From assembly GCF_000423365.1 (NCBI RefSeq), contig NZ_KE384009.1, positions 62,338-126,337 on the forward strand: a stretch of 64,000 nt of DNA. Reading direction: 5' to 3'. Positions within the stretch are counted from its first letter, which is position 1, and each line of letters starts with the position of its first letter. A model generated the notes under the pieces. It was not told the DNA's origin, ran no database searches, and saw only the letters and a program-made list of their open reading frames with translations. Positions 46,101-54,743 of the stretch are shown here, piece after piece. This DNA comes from Maritalea myrionectae DSM 19524 (GTDB lineage Bacteria; Pseudomonadota; Alphaproteobacteria; Rhizobiales; Devosiaceae). Both the position numbers and the translations under genes were made by a program.

Positions 46101-47066
46101 ATGACCTTTTCCCTCGACATGTTGGCCAGCAATCTAATGGCCCCCACCATTTTGTTTTTCGTGCTCGGTTTGGTGGCTGCTTTTGCCCGCAGCGACTTGT
46201 CCATTCCCGAGGGTGCGGCCAAGGTCATGTCGATCTATTTGCTGCTCTCCATCGGGTTTAAAGGCGGGGTCAGCGTGGCAGAAAGCGGGATATCCGGGCA
46301 ATTGCTCGCAAGTTTGGCAGCGGGTGCGCTCCTGTCCCTCCTGTTGCCCGTCTTGGCCTATGCCCTGTTGCGCGCCATCACCAAGCTGGATCGGATCAAC
46401 GCCGCCGCCGTGGCTGGCCACTACGGCTCCATTTCAATCGTCACCTTTGTCACCGCCGCCAGCCTGCTGGAAACCAGCGGCATGGACAGCGAAGGCTATC
46501 TGGTCGCGGTGGCCGCGATCATGGAAGCACCCGCCATCGTTTCCGCCCTTTGGCTTGCCAGCCGCGGCAAAAGCCAAACCAAGGTGGACGCGAATTTGGC
46601 GCGGCACATTCTTGCCAATGGCTCCATAGTGCTGCTGGTGGGCGCCTTTTTGATCGGTGCCGCAACGGGAAAACCCGGCCTGGCGCAGATCGAACCTTTC
46701 ATTGTGCTGCCCTTTACCGGCGTCTTGTGCCTGTTTTTGCTGGATATGGGCCTATCGGCCGGCCGCAGCCTCCTGTTGAACCGCGCAGACCTTTCTTGGG
46801 GCATTCTAGCGTTCGGCATCATCATGCCCCTGCTCGGCGCCCTGATCGGCTGGGCCGTAGCGCAACCCATCGGGCTATCCACCGGCGGCACCTTCCTGTT
46901 TATGGTGCTGAACGCTTCAGCTTCCTACATCGCAGTCCCCGCCGCCATGCGGTTGGCCCTGCCCCAATCCAAATCCGGGATTTATTTATCCCTCTCCCTG
47001 GGCATCACCTTCCCCTTCAACCTCACCTTCGGCCTGCCCCTTTATCTCGCCTTAGCTATGATCTAA
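46101..47066 (+). CDS. Sodium-dependent bicarbonate transport family permease (SbtA-like)
   Basis: A 321-residue inner-membrane protein with about ten hydrophobic segments, matching the SbtA family in two repeated halves. Signatures include MSIYLLLSIGFKGGVSVAESG and AGHYGSISIVTFVTAASLLE. The ATG at 46101 follows AAGGAG; sequence before it is promoter. SbtA proteins co-import Na+ and bicarbonate in cyanobacteria; heterotroph homologues may carry bicarbonate or other small anions. It is the probable target of the divergent LysR protein. Confidence 0.87.
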   Translation: MTFSLDMLASNLMAPTILFFVLGLVAAFARSDLSIPEGAAKVMSIYLLLSIGFKGGVSVAESGISGQLLASLAAGALLSLLLPVLAYALLRAITKLDRINAAAVAGHYGSISIVTFVTAASLLETSGMDSEGYLVAVAAIMEAPAIVSALWLASRGKSQTKVDANLARHILANGSIVLLVGAFLIGAATGKPGLAQIEPFIVLPFTGVLCLFLLDMGLSAGRSLLLNRADLSWGILAFGIIMPLLGALIGWAVAQPIGLSTGGTFLFMVLNASASYIAVPAAMRLALPQSKSGIYLSLSLGITFPFNLTFGLPLYLALAMI

Positions 47067-47074
47067 CACACCCG

Positions 47075-47097
47075 CCGGGCGCCCATTGGGTGCCCGG
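47075..47097. terminator. Hairpin after the SbtA-like gene
   Basis: A 10-bp stem with one G-U pair (CCGGGCGCCC to GGGTGCCCGG, loop ATT) lies 8 bp after the stop codon. No T-run follows on either strand, so it is either a Rho-type 3' end structure or a boundary element before the repABC control region. Confidence 0.4.
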
Positions 47098-47167
47098 CCC
47101 TATGGCCTTGCCCCAACAAATGCTAGGATACCCGCAGAATCGGCCCCAAAAACCAAAAATTTCGACC

Positions 47168-47204
47168 CGCTTTGTTCCAAAGCGAAACGCGGCCGTAGGC
47201 CGCG
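47168..47204. repeat. Two consecutive perfect hairpins upstream of repABC
   Basis: CGCTTTG-TTC-CAAAGCG (47168-47184) and CGCGGCC-GTA-GGCCGCG (47188-47204) are perfect 7-bp stems with 3-base loops, 3 bp apart. They lie in the 375-bp gene-free stretch 47067-47441 ahead of repA. The rest of that stretch shows no gene, only the hairpin after sbtA and the inverted repeat by repA. The function is unknown; replicon control or transcription insulation is possible. Confidence 0.5.
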
Positions 47205-47394
47205 AAAAATGGGTGTACGGCCCTGTCGTGTTTGAACGAATTTTGGCACATTTTTGAGGGCGGAATGGCATGATATGCGCGAGTGCCCCACGGCATATCT
47301 TTAGTGATCCGGGACCACTTAGAGGCCTTGCCCACCCCTTAACCAAGCATTAACCTTAAATTTCTGGACGGAATCACGAATCTGTGGCAACTTT

Positions 47395-47433
47395 CTGACG
47401 CAAAAAGACCGTCCAAGTGATTTTTTACGTCAG
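47395..47433 (+). promoter_or_regulatory. Inverted repeat at the repA start (candidate RepA operator)
   Basis: CTGACGCAAAAA (47395-47406) and TTTTTTACGTCAG (47421-47433) are inverted copies with one mismatch, separated by 14 bp and ending 8 bp before the repA ATG. repABC operons are repressed by RepA (with RepB) at an operator near the repA promoter, and this is the best candidate here. Confidence 0.55.
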
Positions 47434-47441
47434 AGCAGAAA

Positions 47442-48662
47442 ATGGCAACAGAAGATTTAATCAGCGTCAACCCAAATGAGGAAGACTCCGTCGACAAGAT
47501 TTTGCGGCATGCAGAGATGCTGTCAAATCAGTTGCAAAATCTGCGCGAGCGCATGTATCCGCCGCAGGCGCAAAAATCTTTGCGCCGTTTTATGACGCCG
47601 GAGGTGGCGAAGCTCACCTCGATTTCAGAGTCCAGTTTGCGCACCCTTTCCATTGAGGGCAAAGGCCCCACCCCTGAACGGCTGGAAAACAACCACCGCG
47701 CCTATACGCTGGAGCAAATTAACGAGCTGCGGCAATACTTTGCCGAGAAAAACCCCAATGATGCCCTCACCTATCTGCCGCATCGGCGCGACGGTGAACA
47801 TATGCAGGTTTTGGCCATCGCCAACTTTAAAGGCGGCAGCGCAAAAACCACTTCAAGCGTGCACCTCGCCCATTATTTGGCGCTACATGGCTATCGGGTT
47901 TTGGCCATTGATTTGGACCCGCAAGCCTCCATGTCCGCCATGTTCGGCACCCAGCCAGAATTTGATGTGGCCAGCAACGAAACCATTTATGCTGCCTTGC
48001 GCTATGACGATCAACAACGCCCCATTCGCGAAGTAATCCGCAAAACCTATTTCCCCGGCTTGGATCTGATTCCCGGCAATATTGAGGTGATGGAGTTTGA
48101 ATATGACACGCCGCGGGTGCTGGCGCTCAACGAAAACAATCATGGATCGATCTTTTTTGAACGACTGGATCAGGCGCTAAAACAGGTCGACGATGATTAT
48201 GACATCGTGATCTTGGACACGCCCCCTTCCCTTGGCTATTTGACCCTCGCCTCGCTCTATGCGTCCACCGGTCTGCTGGTCACTGTGCACCCCGCGATGA
48301 TGGACGTGGCGTCCATGAACCAATTTTTGCTGATGATGGGCGACCTTGTGGGCGTGATCCGCAATGCAGGCGCCACCATGCAAAAAGATTTTATGCGCTA
48401 TTTGGTGACGCGCCACGACCCGAACGATCAGGCGCAAGCGCAAATTGTGGGGCTATTGCGCCACCTCTTTGCCACTGATGTGTTGTTGCCCACGGCACTT
48501 GAAAGCACAGCCGTGGAAGCGGCTGGATTGGGCAAGCGTTCCATTTATGAAGTGGAAGCGGGCGAAGTGCAGCGCAACACATTGAAGCGGGCGCGCGAAG
48601 CCATGGATTTGGTCAATGGCGCCATGCTCGATTTAATCCATGATGCATGGGGACGAAAATGA
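47442..48662 (+). CDS. repA: RepA, ParA-type plasmid partition ATPase
   Basis: A 406-residue repABC partition ATPase. The N-terminal region to about 105 carries a helix-turn-helix (FMTPEVAKLTSISESSLRTLSIEGKGP; RAYTLEQINELRQYF). The deviant Walker A is FKGGSAKTTSSVHLA near 127-140, followed by LAIDLDPQASMSAMFG and the Walker B-like ILDTPPSLGYLTLAS. It segregates plasmid copies and represses the operon. The ribosome site is weak. Its stop overlaps the repB start (ATGA). Confidence 0.94.
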   Translation: MATEDLISVNPNEEDSVDKILRHAEMLSNQLQNLRERMYPPQAQKSLRRFMTPEVAKLTSISESSLRTLSIEGKGPTPERLENNHRAYTLEQINELRQYFAEKNPNDALTYLPHRRDGEHMQVLAIANFKGGSAKTTSSVHLAHYLALHGYRVLAIDLDPQASMSAMFGTQPEFDVASNETIYAALRYDDQQRPIREVIRKTYFPGLDLIPGNIEVMEFEYDTPRVLALNENNHGSIFFERLDQALKQVDDDYDIVILDTPPSLGYLTLASLYASTGLLVTVHPAMMDVASMNQFLLMMGDLVGVIRNAGATMQKDFMRYLVTRHDPNDQAQAQIVGLLRHLFATDVLLPTALESTAVEAAGLGKRSIYEVEAGEVQRNTLKRAREAMDLVNGAMLDLIHDAWGRK

Positions 48663-49663
48663 GCAAGCGCAAATCCATTGTTTCTAGCTTTGGCGATTTA
48701 ACGGGCGACACACCGAAAACCAACACGCCCGACCCAAAACCTGACGAAAAACAAAAGACGCCGGGCCGGGTTGCCGCAGGCATTATTGGCACCACACAAC
48801 GCACGCTTTCTCAATTACGAGAAGAACGCGACCAATTGCTGGCGGACGCGCAGAGCGCGGACAAGATTTTAAGGCTTGATGCCGATAAGATCGACCCGTC
48901 GCCATTTCAGGATCGTTTGCCGGACGATGATGTGGAGGCATTCAATCAATTCAAACAAAGCTTGAGCGATGAGGGCCAACAGGTCCCCATCACCGTGCGC
49001 ATGCACCCACGACAGCCGGACCGTCATCAGATTGTTTATGGCCATCGTCGGTGGCGGGCCCTGAAAGAATTGGGGCTGCCCGTCAAAGCGATCTTGGTCG
49101 ATTATTCTGATCGTGACCTTGTGGTCGCCCAAGGCATCGAAAACGCTAACCGGCAGGATCTAAGCTGGATTGAACGCGCCCTGTTTGCAGATGAAATGCA
49201 TCGCGCCGGCCTCAAGCCCAAGGACATTAAAGCGGCGCTGAGTGTTGATGACGCCCAGCTGTCTAAATTCCGCTATGTCATCAAACAGGTGGGCACGCCA
49301 CTGATCCAACTGATTGGCCGCGCGCCAGGCATTGGTCGACCACGCTGGATTGAACTGGCTGATTGTTTGAAGGACGGCACCGACGAAAACCAGCTTTTGG
49401 AAACCTTGTCAGCTGACAAGGTGCAAAAAAACTTATCCCCGGATGACCGATTCGGCCTTATTATAAAGCTTGCCAAACCGGAAAAGCCAACGAAGGCCCG
49501 CGCGCCATCAGTTTCGCTTGGAGAAGTGGGCACCATGCAAAAAGGCAAAAACGAGGTTCGCATCAAACTGAAGAAGCAACATCAGGTTGAATTTGCCAGT
49601 TTTTTAGAGCGCGAGATGGATGCGCTTTTGGCCAAATACAACCAGCTCCGCAAAGGGCAATAA
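48659..49663 (+). CDS. repB: RepB, ParB-type centromere-binding protein
   Basis: A 334-residue plasmid partition protein. The ParB/Spo0J domain (IDPSPFQDRLPDDDVEAFNQFKQSL; YGHRRWRALKELG) spans about 80-175 and includes the box-II-like GHRRW. A helix-turn-helix follows near 170-200 (LKPKDIKAALSVDDAQLSKFRYVIKQ). The ATG at 48659 is chosen for its overlap with repA. A 20-bp palindrome that may be a RepB binding site lies inside the coding sequence, and a second just after the stop. Confidence 0.94.
   Translation: MSKRKSIVSSFGDLTGDTPKTNTPDPKPDEKQKTPGRVAAGIIGTTQRTLSQLREERDQLLADAQSADKILRLDADKIDPSPFQDRLPDDDVEAFNQFKQSLSDEGQQVPITVRMHPRQPDRHQIVYGHRRWRALKELGLPVKAILVDYSDRDLVVAQGIENANRQDLSWIERALFADEMHRAGLKPKDIKAALSVDDAQLSKFRYVIKQVGTPLIQLIGRAPGIGRPRWIELADCLKDGTDENQLLETLSADKVQKNLSPDDRFGLIIKLAKPEKPTKARAPSVSLGEVGTMQKGKNEVRIKLKKQHQVEFASFLEREMDALLAKYNQLRKGQ
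49403..49422. repeat. parS-like palindrome inside repB
   Basis: A perfect 20-bp palindrome with core CTTGTCAGCTGACAAG encodes part of the RepB C-terminal third (about residues 249-255). A near copy lies 264 bp downstream. The central GC and inverted-repeat form resemble repABC centromere sites. Two copies next to each other in the partition module support a parS role. Confidence 0.6.
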
Positions 49664-49666
49664 CAG

Positions 49667-49686
49667 ACCTTGTCAACTGACAAGGT
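49667..49686. repeat. parS-like palindrome after repB
   Basis: The core CTTGTCAACTGACAAG lies 3 bp after the repB stop and matches the copy at 49403-49422 except at one central base, leaving 9-bp perfect arms. It stands at the start of the repB-repC gap, just beyond the ctRNA terminator. It could be parS, a terminator-like stem, or both. Confidence 0.6.
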
Positions 49687-49721
49687 TTTTAAACCACAAC
49701 GAACCAGGAAAGGAAATTTAA

Positions 49722-49762
49722 GCAAAGAAAAAGGCCTCCAAACCCGACGGTTCGAAAGCCTT
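49722..49762 (-). terminator. Intrinsic terminator of the ctRNA
   Basis: On the minus strand AAGGC pairs with GCCTT, with an inner AACC/GGTT stem around GTCG, and the structure is followed by a U-rich run (TTTTTCTTT). Read on the plus strand it could act in the repC leader as the alternative structure stabilised by ctRNA binding. Confidence 0.7.
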
Positions 49763-49779
49763 CCTCGATAACTTAAGCA
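49722..49779 (-). ncRNA. Candidate ctRNA (antisense incompatibility RNA) of repABC
   Basis: The repB-repC gap normally encodes a small antisense RNA that limits RepC synthesis. On the minus strand here TTGACA lies at 49814-49809, with a weak -10 near 49791-49786 (TTCCTT) after 17 bp, giving a start near 49779. Transcription would end at a hairpin (49762-49731) followed by TTTTTCTTT. The predicted size, about 58 nt, agrees with known repABC ctRNAs. The start is estimated. Confidence 0.72.
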
Positions 49780-49863
49780 CCTATCAAGGAATCACTTTCG
49801 GAAAAAAATGTCAAGCATTCATGTTTGGCAGGGTGTATTTCTTTGTCTGAATTTTAAAAAACC

Positions 49864-51063
49864 ATGCAAAATTTAGGTTGGCGCAAGCCGACGCCGGGCC
49901 TTGTGGCTGCAGAGATGCATGCGCAAGTCGGCGAGGGGCTTTCTGTACCCAAATCGAAGGCAATCATAGCTGTAAAAAAAGTGGCGGCGCATATCGGCAT
50001 GAAACCTGCGCAACTTATGTTGCTCGATATTCTATTTGCCTTTTCAAAGCCCCAAGACTGGGAAGAGGGGCAACGCGCAATTGTATGGCCGTCCAATCAA
50101 TATTTGATGGATCAGACAGGGTTTAGTCTGCCAGCCCTTAAACGCCATTTGCGCCGCTTGGGTGAACTCGGGCTCATCAGTTTCCACGACAGTCCAAATG
50201 GCAAACGTTATGGCCACCGCGATGGGGCAGGGCGCATTGTGGAGGCCTATGGGTTTGATCTCAGCCCCTTGGCCGCTAGGGCAGGGGAGTTGGAGGCGCT
50301 TCACCACAAAATCATGGCTGAACGAGCCGTAGAGCAGCAATTGCGCAAAAAGCTTACCTGCACCCGCCGTACCATCCGGACACGGCTTGTGGAGGCCCTT
50401 GAAGCCGGTCTCTCAGGTCCATGGGAACGATTGGAGCGAGAGTTCAATGAACTGCTTTCCAATTTGCCGAAATCAAAAAACGGGCAGGGGACACTGAATG
50501 CGATTGTGGAGAAACTCACAAATCTCTATCACATTATCGAAAATTTATTCGCCAGGGCATTGGATTTGGCCTCAACACAAATAGTTTCATCTGAAAAAAT
50601 CGCCACAGAAGCGAACCCCTGTCAGCTCAAAATTGAACCCCACATACAAAATACAATTCAATCTCATTCAAACTGTAAAGCCAAACCAGATGTGCCAAAT
50701 AATGAACCGTCAGAGCGTGGGTTTACATTTGAAACATTCACCCAAGCCTGCCCCAACTATTTAAAGCTAGCAACAGAGCTTTGTGGTCCGCTCCGAGGTT
50801 GGGAGGATTTAAGAAGGGCTTCACAGCAAATGGGATTGATGATCGGTATCGCTCCAGATCATTGGACACGTCTAACCACACAGCTAGGCCCTCATTCATC
50901 ATCTGTGGCTATTGGACTAACTTACGAAAAACACATTGCTGGTGAGGTCAATAATCCACCTGGCTATTTGTCTGGCATGGCAAAAAAAGCACAAATTGGC
51001 ACGCTCCATCTCGGTCGCAGTATCTTCGCCCGCTTAGCGAGAGACGAAGAATTTGCACTTTAG
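49864..51063 (+). CDS. repC: RepC, plasmid replication initiator
   Basis: A 399-residue initiator of repABC replicons, normal in length. The N-terminal half (about 1-160) carries the DNA-binding winged-helix region (WRKPTPGLVAAEM; PSNQYLMDQTGFSLPALKRHLRRLGELGLISFHDSPNGKRYGHRD). The middle is coiled-coil-like and the C-terminal part (about 290-399) conserved (YLSGMAKKA). RepC initiates at an origin inside its own gene; the AT-rich stretch around 50520-50700 is the likely site. No clear ribosome site precedes the ATG, consistent with control by ctRNA and leader folding. Confidence 0.93.
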   Translation: MQNLGWRKPTPGLVAAEMHAQVGEGLSVPKSKAIIAVKKVAAHIGMKPAQLMLLDILFAFSKPQDWEEGQRAIVWPSNQYLMDQTGFSLPALKRHLRRLGELGLISFHDSPNGKRYGHRDGAGRIVEAYGFDLSPLAARAGELEALHHKIMAERAVEQQLRKKLTCTRRTIRTRLVEALEAGLSGPWERLEREFNELLSNLPKSKNGQGTLNAIVEKLTNLYHIIENLFARALDLASTQIVSSEKIATEANPCQLKIEPHIQNTIQSHSNCKAKPDVPNNEPSERGFTFETFTQACPNYLKLATELCGPLRGWEDLRRASQQMGLMIGIAPDHWTRLTTQLGPHSSSVAIGLTYEKHIAGEVNNPPGYLSGMAKKAQIGTLHLGRSIFARLARDEEFAL

Positions 51064-51174
51064 AACAGCACGCGCATTCCTCACTCGGAAGCAAGATGTC
51101 ATTCTGCTATCTTTTTGAAAAGAAAGGGCTATATCCTATGGCTCCTAATGTTGACTTCAACTGTGCCGATCGGT

Positions 51175-52422
51175 TTAATTCACCAAAGTTTGTGCTCCAT
51201 TTTTTATGTCAGATCCCTTCTTTTGTTCAGTCAGCCCCCAGATAATCGCAAAGGTAAAAGCGTAAAACATGGTGGGATAGTCAAACCCCATCACCATATC
51301 CGTGAGGCCTAGTACAAGATACAAGATAGGCATAATCACGGCCCAATAAAGGCGCACCCGGAAGTAGGGATGATCTTTAGGTGTGTCCCAGAAAATAAGC
51401 GGTGCAAACAAGAGCAGAAAATAAAGTAAAAGGCCAATAATACCGCCTGCAACAGCAAAATTGGCGATGTCGGAGTGGAAATTGAAGTAGTTTCCATTTT
51501 CAGCATAACTCTCCAGTATTGTGCCCTCTGTAACTTCAATGAAACTATGCCAACCTGTGCCGATTATCGGATGTTCGAGGAAAGATTGAAACGCCACCTG
51601 CCACATTTGATAGCGACGTTCAGTCGAGGCATCCATACCTTCGCCATTTGCGACTGACAATAGTCGCGTTTTAAGGTCACTCGCCAATTCGTTTGGGTCA
51701 AAATACGAAAATCCAAATATTGCAATGCCAATCATTGCAAAAATGCAAATCCATACAGCAACTGATCTTAGCCAAAGGCAAGGCAAAACAAAAATAATTG
51801 GTGCAACGATGAGGATAGGAATTGCCAATAGGGCTCCACGTGATCCTGCGTAAATTACCAAAAGTATAGTCAGGATTTGAATGATGACATACACAGCTGC
51901 CTTCATCAATTTGGTGTGGTTCAATAATATGAAAATGGTGGAAAACGCAGCAAGCAAAATTGCAATTCGCGCTGCCAGATTAGATCCTCCGCCAATAAGT
52001 GGTGTTAGTCTTCTCGTAATTTCAAGATCTTGTTGAAGATGGGCCCAAATAACTCCAAATAAAAGACCTAACGTCGCAAATAAAGGTAGATATTCCATAT
52101 AACTTTTTATTCTATATGAACTGAAATGTATAAAAACACCAAGGGCTAATACAAACGCTATTGTGTTGAAGCCATATTTCATTGAATCCCAGCCAATACT
52201 AGATAAACTGAAAATAATGAAAAACATTGGTGCAATGCAGGTCCAAATAATCTGAAACTGGTGTGTTGGAACGTTGTAATTTCTCAAGAATAAAAGATAA
52301 ATCGTCCAGCCTAAGCTGATGAGAAGTGCTGCGGCACCTGCCGCCGAACCAAATATCATTGGCAGGATGAAACACCCAACCAGAAAAATGATATGAACTA
52401 AATTGATTACAACATTTTTCAT
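51175..52422 (-). CDS. O-antigen ligase/polymerase-like membrane protein
   Basis: A 415-residue inner-membrane protein with about 11-12 hydrophobic segments and the Wzy_C/WaaL signature in a large periplasmic loop: an Arg-rich stretch, HPIIGTGWHSF and later FHSDIANFAVAGG (about 280-330). Such proteins polymerise or ligate lipid-linked glycans. It is read away from the sugar gene cluster at 52555 and may act as the ligase or polymerase for that glycan. DNA here is much richer in A+T than in the upstream genes. Confidence 0.8.
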   Translation of the reverse strand: MKNVVINLVHIIFLVGCFILPMIFGSAAGAAALLISLGWTIYLLFLRNYNVPTHQFQIIWTCIAPMFFIIFSLSSIGWDSMKYGFNTIAFVLALGVFIHFSSYRIKSYMEYLPLFATLGLLFGVIWAHLQQDLEITRRLTPLIGGGSNLAARIAILLAAFSTIFILLNHTKLMKAAVYVIIQILTILLVIYAGSRGALLAIPILIVAPIIFVLPCLWLRSVAVWICIFAMIGIAIFGFSYFDPNELASDLKTRLLSVANGEGMDASTERRYQMWQVAFQSFLEHPIIGTGWHSFIEVTEGTILESYAENGNYFNFHSDIANFAVAGGIIGLLLYFLLLFAPLIFWDTPKDHPYFRVRLYWAVIMPILYLVLGLTDMVMGFDYPTMFYAFTFAIIWGLTEQKKGSDIKNGAQTLVN

Positions 52423-52554
52423 TTTTTAAGGGTGCTGCTCCGCCAATCATACTGTTGACATACTAATCATAAAAGGATTCATAAAAATGGATTTTTGAGT
52501 GTACAACCACAATCAAATTGAATCATCCATCTGATAGGCCAATGCCCAGAGAAC

Positions 52555-53613
52555 ATGAATAGCAATTTAGGATACAGAACTTTGAATTTTTCAAAAAGAC
52601 GAATTTTGATCACGGGTGGCACAGGTTCATTTGGTAAAACCATGTTGCGCAGTCTGCTTGACAACGACACCGATGAAATTCGAATCCTTAGTCGGGACGA
52701 AGAAAAACAGGATGCGCTTCGAAATGAATTGCGCGACGATCGAGTCCAGTTTTACATCGGTGACATCAGAGATCGCGAGAGCGTTGAGCGTGCTGTTAGA
52801 GGTGTTGATTGCGTATTTCACGCTGCAGCGTTGAAACAGGTGCCGAGTTGCGAGTTTTTCCCGATTGAGGCTGTGAAGACCAACATTTTAGGTTCCGAAA
52901 ATGTAATTCGTGCTGCAATTGGCCACAATGTGAGGAACTTGGTATGCCTGTCGACGGATAAAGCGGTATTCCCGGTAAACGCTATGGGCATGTCAAAAGC
53001 AATGATGGAAAAAGTGGCACAAGCTGCTGCTAGAGAGTTGGGAGAGGGGAATCAAACCACAATTTCATGTGTCCGATATGGAAATGTGATGTATTCGAGG
53101 GGGTCTGCGATCCCTCTATTTGTCAAACAGATAAAATCTGACAAACCGATTACCATTACCGAGCCTCGAATGACACGATTTCTAATGCCCTTGAGATACT
53201 CAGTTGACCTCGTCCATTATGCATTTGAACATGCACATCAAGGGGACATTTTCATTAAAAAGGCGCCCGCGTCCACAATCGAGGATTTGGTAAGCGCTTT
53301 AATTGAATTGTTTGAAGTGCCAAATCATGCTGTTGAAGCGATTGGCTGGCGTCATGCAGAAAAACTTTATGAGACGCTTGCTAGCGCCCAAGAGTTGGCG
53401 CAGGCTGACGATATGGGTGATTATTTTCGGATTAAACTTGACCAACGAGACCTAAATTACAAACCGTATTTTACCGAAGGTGATCAAACCGCTGTTCACT
53501 TTGAAGACTATCATTCACACAACACGCAACAACTAGACCGGGAGGGGATTAAGAAACTGCTCCTTTCTCTTCCTGAATTGCAATCTGAGCTTGCGAGTTG
53601 GAAGAACAGATGA
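52555..53613 (+). CDS. fnlA: UDP-GlcNAc 4,6-dehydratase/5-epimerase (FnlA/CapE/WbjB)
   Basis: A 352-residue soluble short-chain dehydrogenase. NAD motif ITGGTGSFGKTML lies near 19-31, AALKQVPSCEFFPIEAVKTNILG near 95-117 and the active site STDKAVFPVNAMGMSKAMMEK near 133-153, with Met at the Tyr position as in CapE. It begins conversion of UDP-GlcNAc to UDP-N-acetyl-L-fucosamine. The next two genes encode the other two enzymes of that path, in order and with 4-bp overlaps. Confidence 0.9.
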   Translation: MNSNLGYRTLNFSKRRILITGGTGSFGKTMLRSLLDNDTDEIRILSRDEEKQDALRNELRDDRVQFYIGDIRDRESVERAVRGVDCVFHAAALKQVPSCEFFPIEAVKTNILGSENVIRAAIGHNVRNLVCLSTDKAVFPVNAMGMSKAMMEKVAQAAARELGEGNQTTISCVRYGNVMYSRGSAIPLFVKQIKSDKPITITEPRMTRFLMPLRYSVDLVHYAFEHAHQGDIFIKKAPASTIEDLVSALIELFEVPNHAVEAIGWRHAEKLYETLASAQELAQADDMGDYFRIKLDQRDLNYKPYFTEGDQTAVHFEDYHSHNTQQLDREGIKKLLLSLPELQSELASWKNR

Positions 53614-54743
53614 CTTTAAAAAAAGTATTAGTCACTGGCGCAAACGGTTTGTTGGGTTGGCATGCTGCTGCCCATTTGCACGCTGAAAATTGTGCTGCAA
53701 ATTTTAAGGGTGATCCAAGCCCATACCAGATATCGGCAATTGATCGACAAAAATTTGCCGATGATAACGAGCTTTTGCGCGCTATTCAGTCGGCCGATGT
53801 TGTCTTGCATTTTGCAGGTGTGAACCGTGCGGAGGAAACAGCACTTGAAACAGCAAATGTAAATATCGCAAATCGGTTGCTGTGGGCATGTGAAACAGTA
53901 AACGCAAAGCCACACATTATATATGCAAATTCAATCCATTCAAAAAATGATTCAGTATATGGTCGCTCGAAACGGGCCGCGCAGGTCGCATTTGAGCAAC
54001 GCGCTTCCAAATTTACGAACGTGATACTGCCCCACATTTTTGGCGAAGGCGCCCGCCCCTACTACAACAATGTGACGGCAACGCTGATTGAAAACCTTAT
54101 TAATGATAAATCATCAGAAATTGATGAGAATGGGCAAGTTAATTTGCTGCATGCCGGGCGTGCTGTTGATCAGATGATTAACCTCGCAAAAGATGGGCAA
54201 GAGGGTGAAATTGAATTGGCCGGCCTGAAAATGTCCATATCAGAGCTATTTGAAAAGTTGGACCGGTTTCACAGTGCATATATGGAAAACGTATTTCCGT
54301 CGCTGGAATCAGATTTCGATATCAGCCTTTTCAATGCGTATCGAGCATCTACTTACCCTAATAGTTGGCCGCGCAAGTTAAAGCTGAACAAAGATAGCAG
54401 AGGCTGCCTGTTTGAGGCCATAAAATCAAAGGGTGGCGGGGGCCAGAGCTTTGCTTCAACAACTCTATCAGGTGTCACAAGAGGTGACCATTTTCACATT
54501 AATAAGATTGAGCGTTTTCTTGTTTTGAGAGGAAAAGCGAAGGTCCGAATGCGCAGAGTTTTAACGAAAGAAGTTTGGGAATTTGATGTATCTGGTGAAG
54601 AACCTTGCATCGTGGATATGCCAACACTTTACACTCATTCACTAGAGAATGTAGGAAGTGAACCACTCATCACGCTTTTTTGGACAAATGAGATTTTTGA
54701 TCCGAAGGCCCCAGATACTTTTGCAGATAGAGTGATTTCATGA
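53610..54743 (+). CDS. fnlB: Reductase/epimerase with cupin domain (FnlB/CapF/WbjC)
   Basis: A 377-residue two-domain enzyme. An N-terminal Rossmann reductase domain (VTGANGLLGWHAAAHL; HFAGVNRAEETA; KKxxxE-type sequence YGRSKRAAQ) is followed from about 260 by a cupin (SFASTTLSGVTRGDHFH; VDMPTLYTHSLEN), the arrangement of CapF. It epimerises at C-3 and reduces the 4-keto sugar to UDP-L-pneumosamine-type product for the next enzyme. The ATG overlaps the preceding stop (ATGA). Confidence 0.9.
   Translation: MTLKKVLVTGANGLLGWHAAAHLHAENCAANFKGDPSPYQISAIDRQKFADDNELLRAIQSADVVLHFAGVNRAEETALETANVNIANRLLWACETVNAKPHIIYANSIHSKNDSVYGRSKRAAQVAFEQRASKFTNVILPHIFGEGARPYYNNVTATLIENLINDKSSEIDENGQVNLLHAGRAVDQMINLAKDGQEGEIELAGLKMSISELFEKLDRFHSAYMENVFPSLESDFDISLFNAYRASTYPNSWPRKLKLNKDSRGCLFEAIKSKGGGGQSFASTTLSGVTRGDHFHINKIERFLVLRGKAKVRMRRVLTKEVWEFDVSGEEPCIVDMPTLYTHSLENVGSEPLITLFWTNEIFDPKAPDTFADRVIS

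Noticed and set aside
47056..47346. Several minus-strand frames of 63-96 codons upstream of repA
   Set aside because: They are spread across the hairpin region in different frames and none has a plausible start site or recognisable motif.
49774..49791. GATAGG/TTGATA considered as the ctRNA -10 element
   Set aside because: Spacing from TTGACA would be over 20 bp; the 17-bp position is kept although its sequence is poor.
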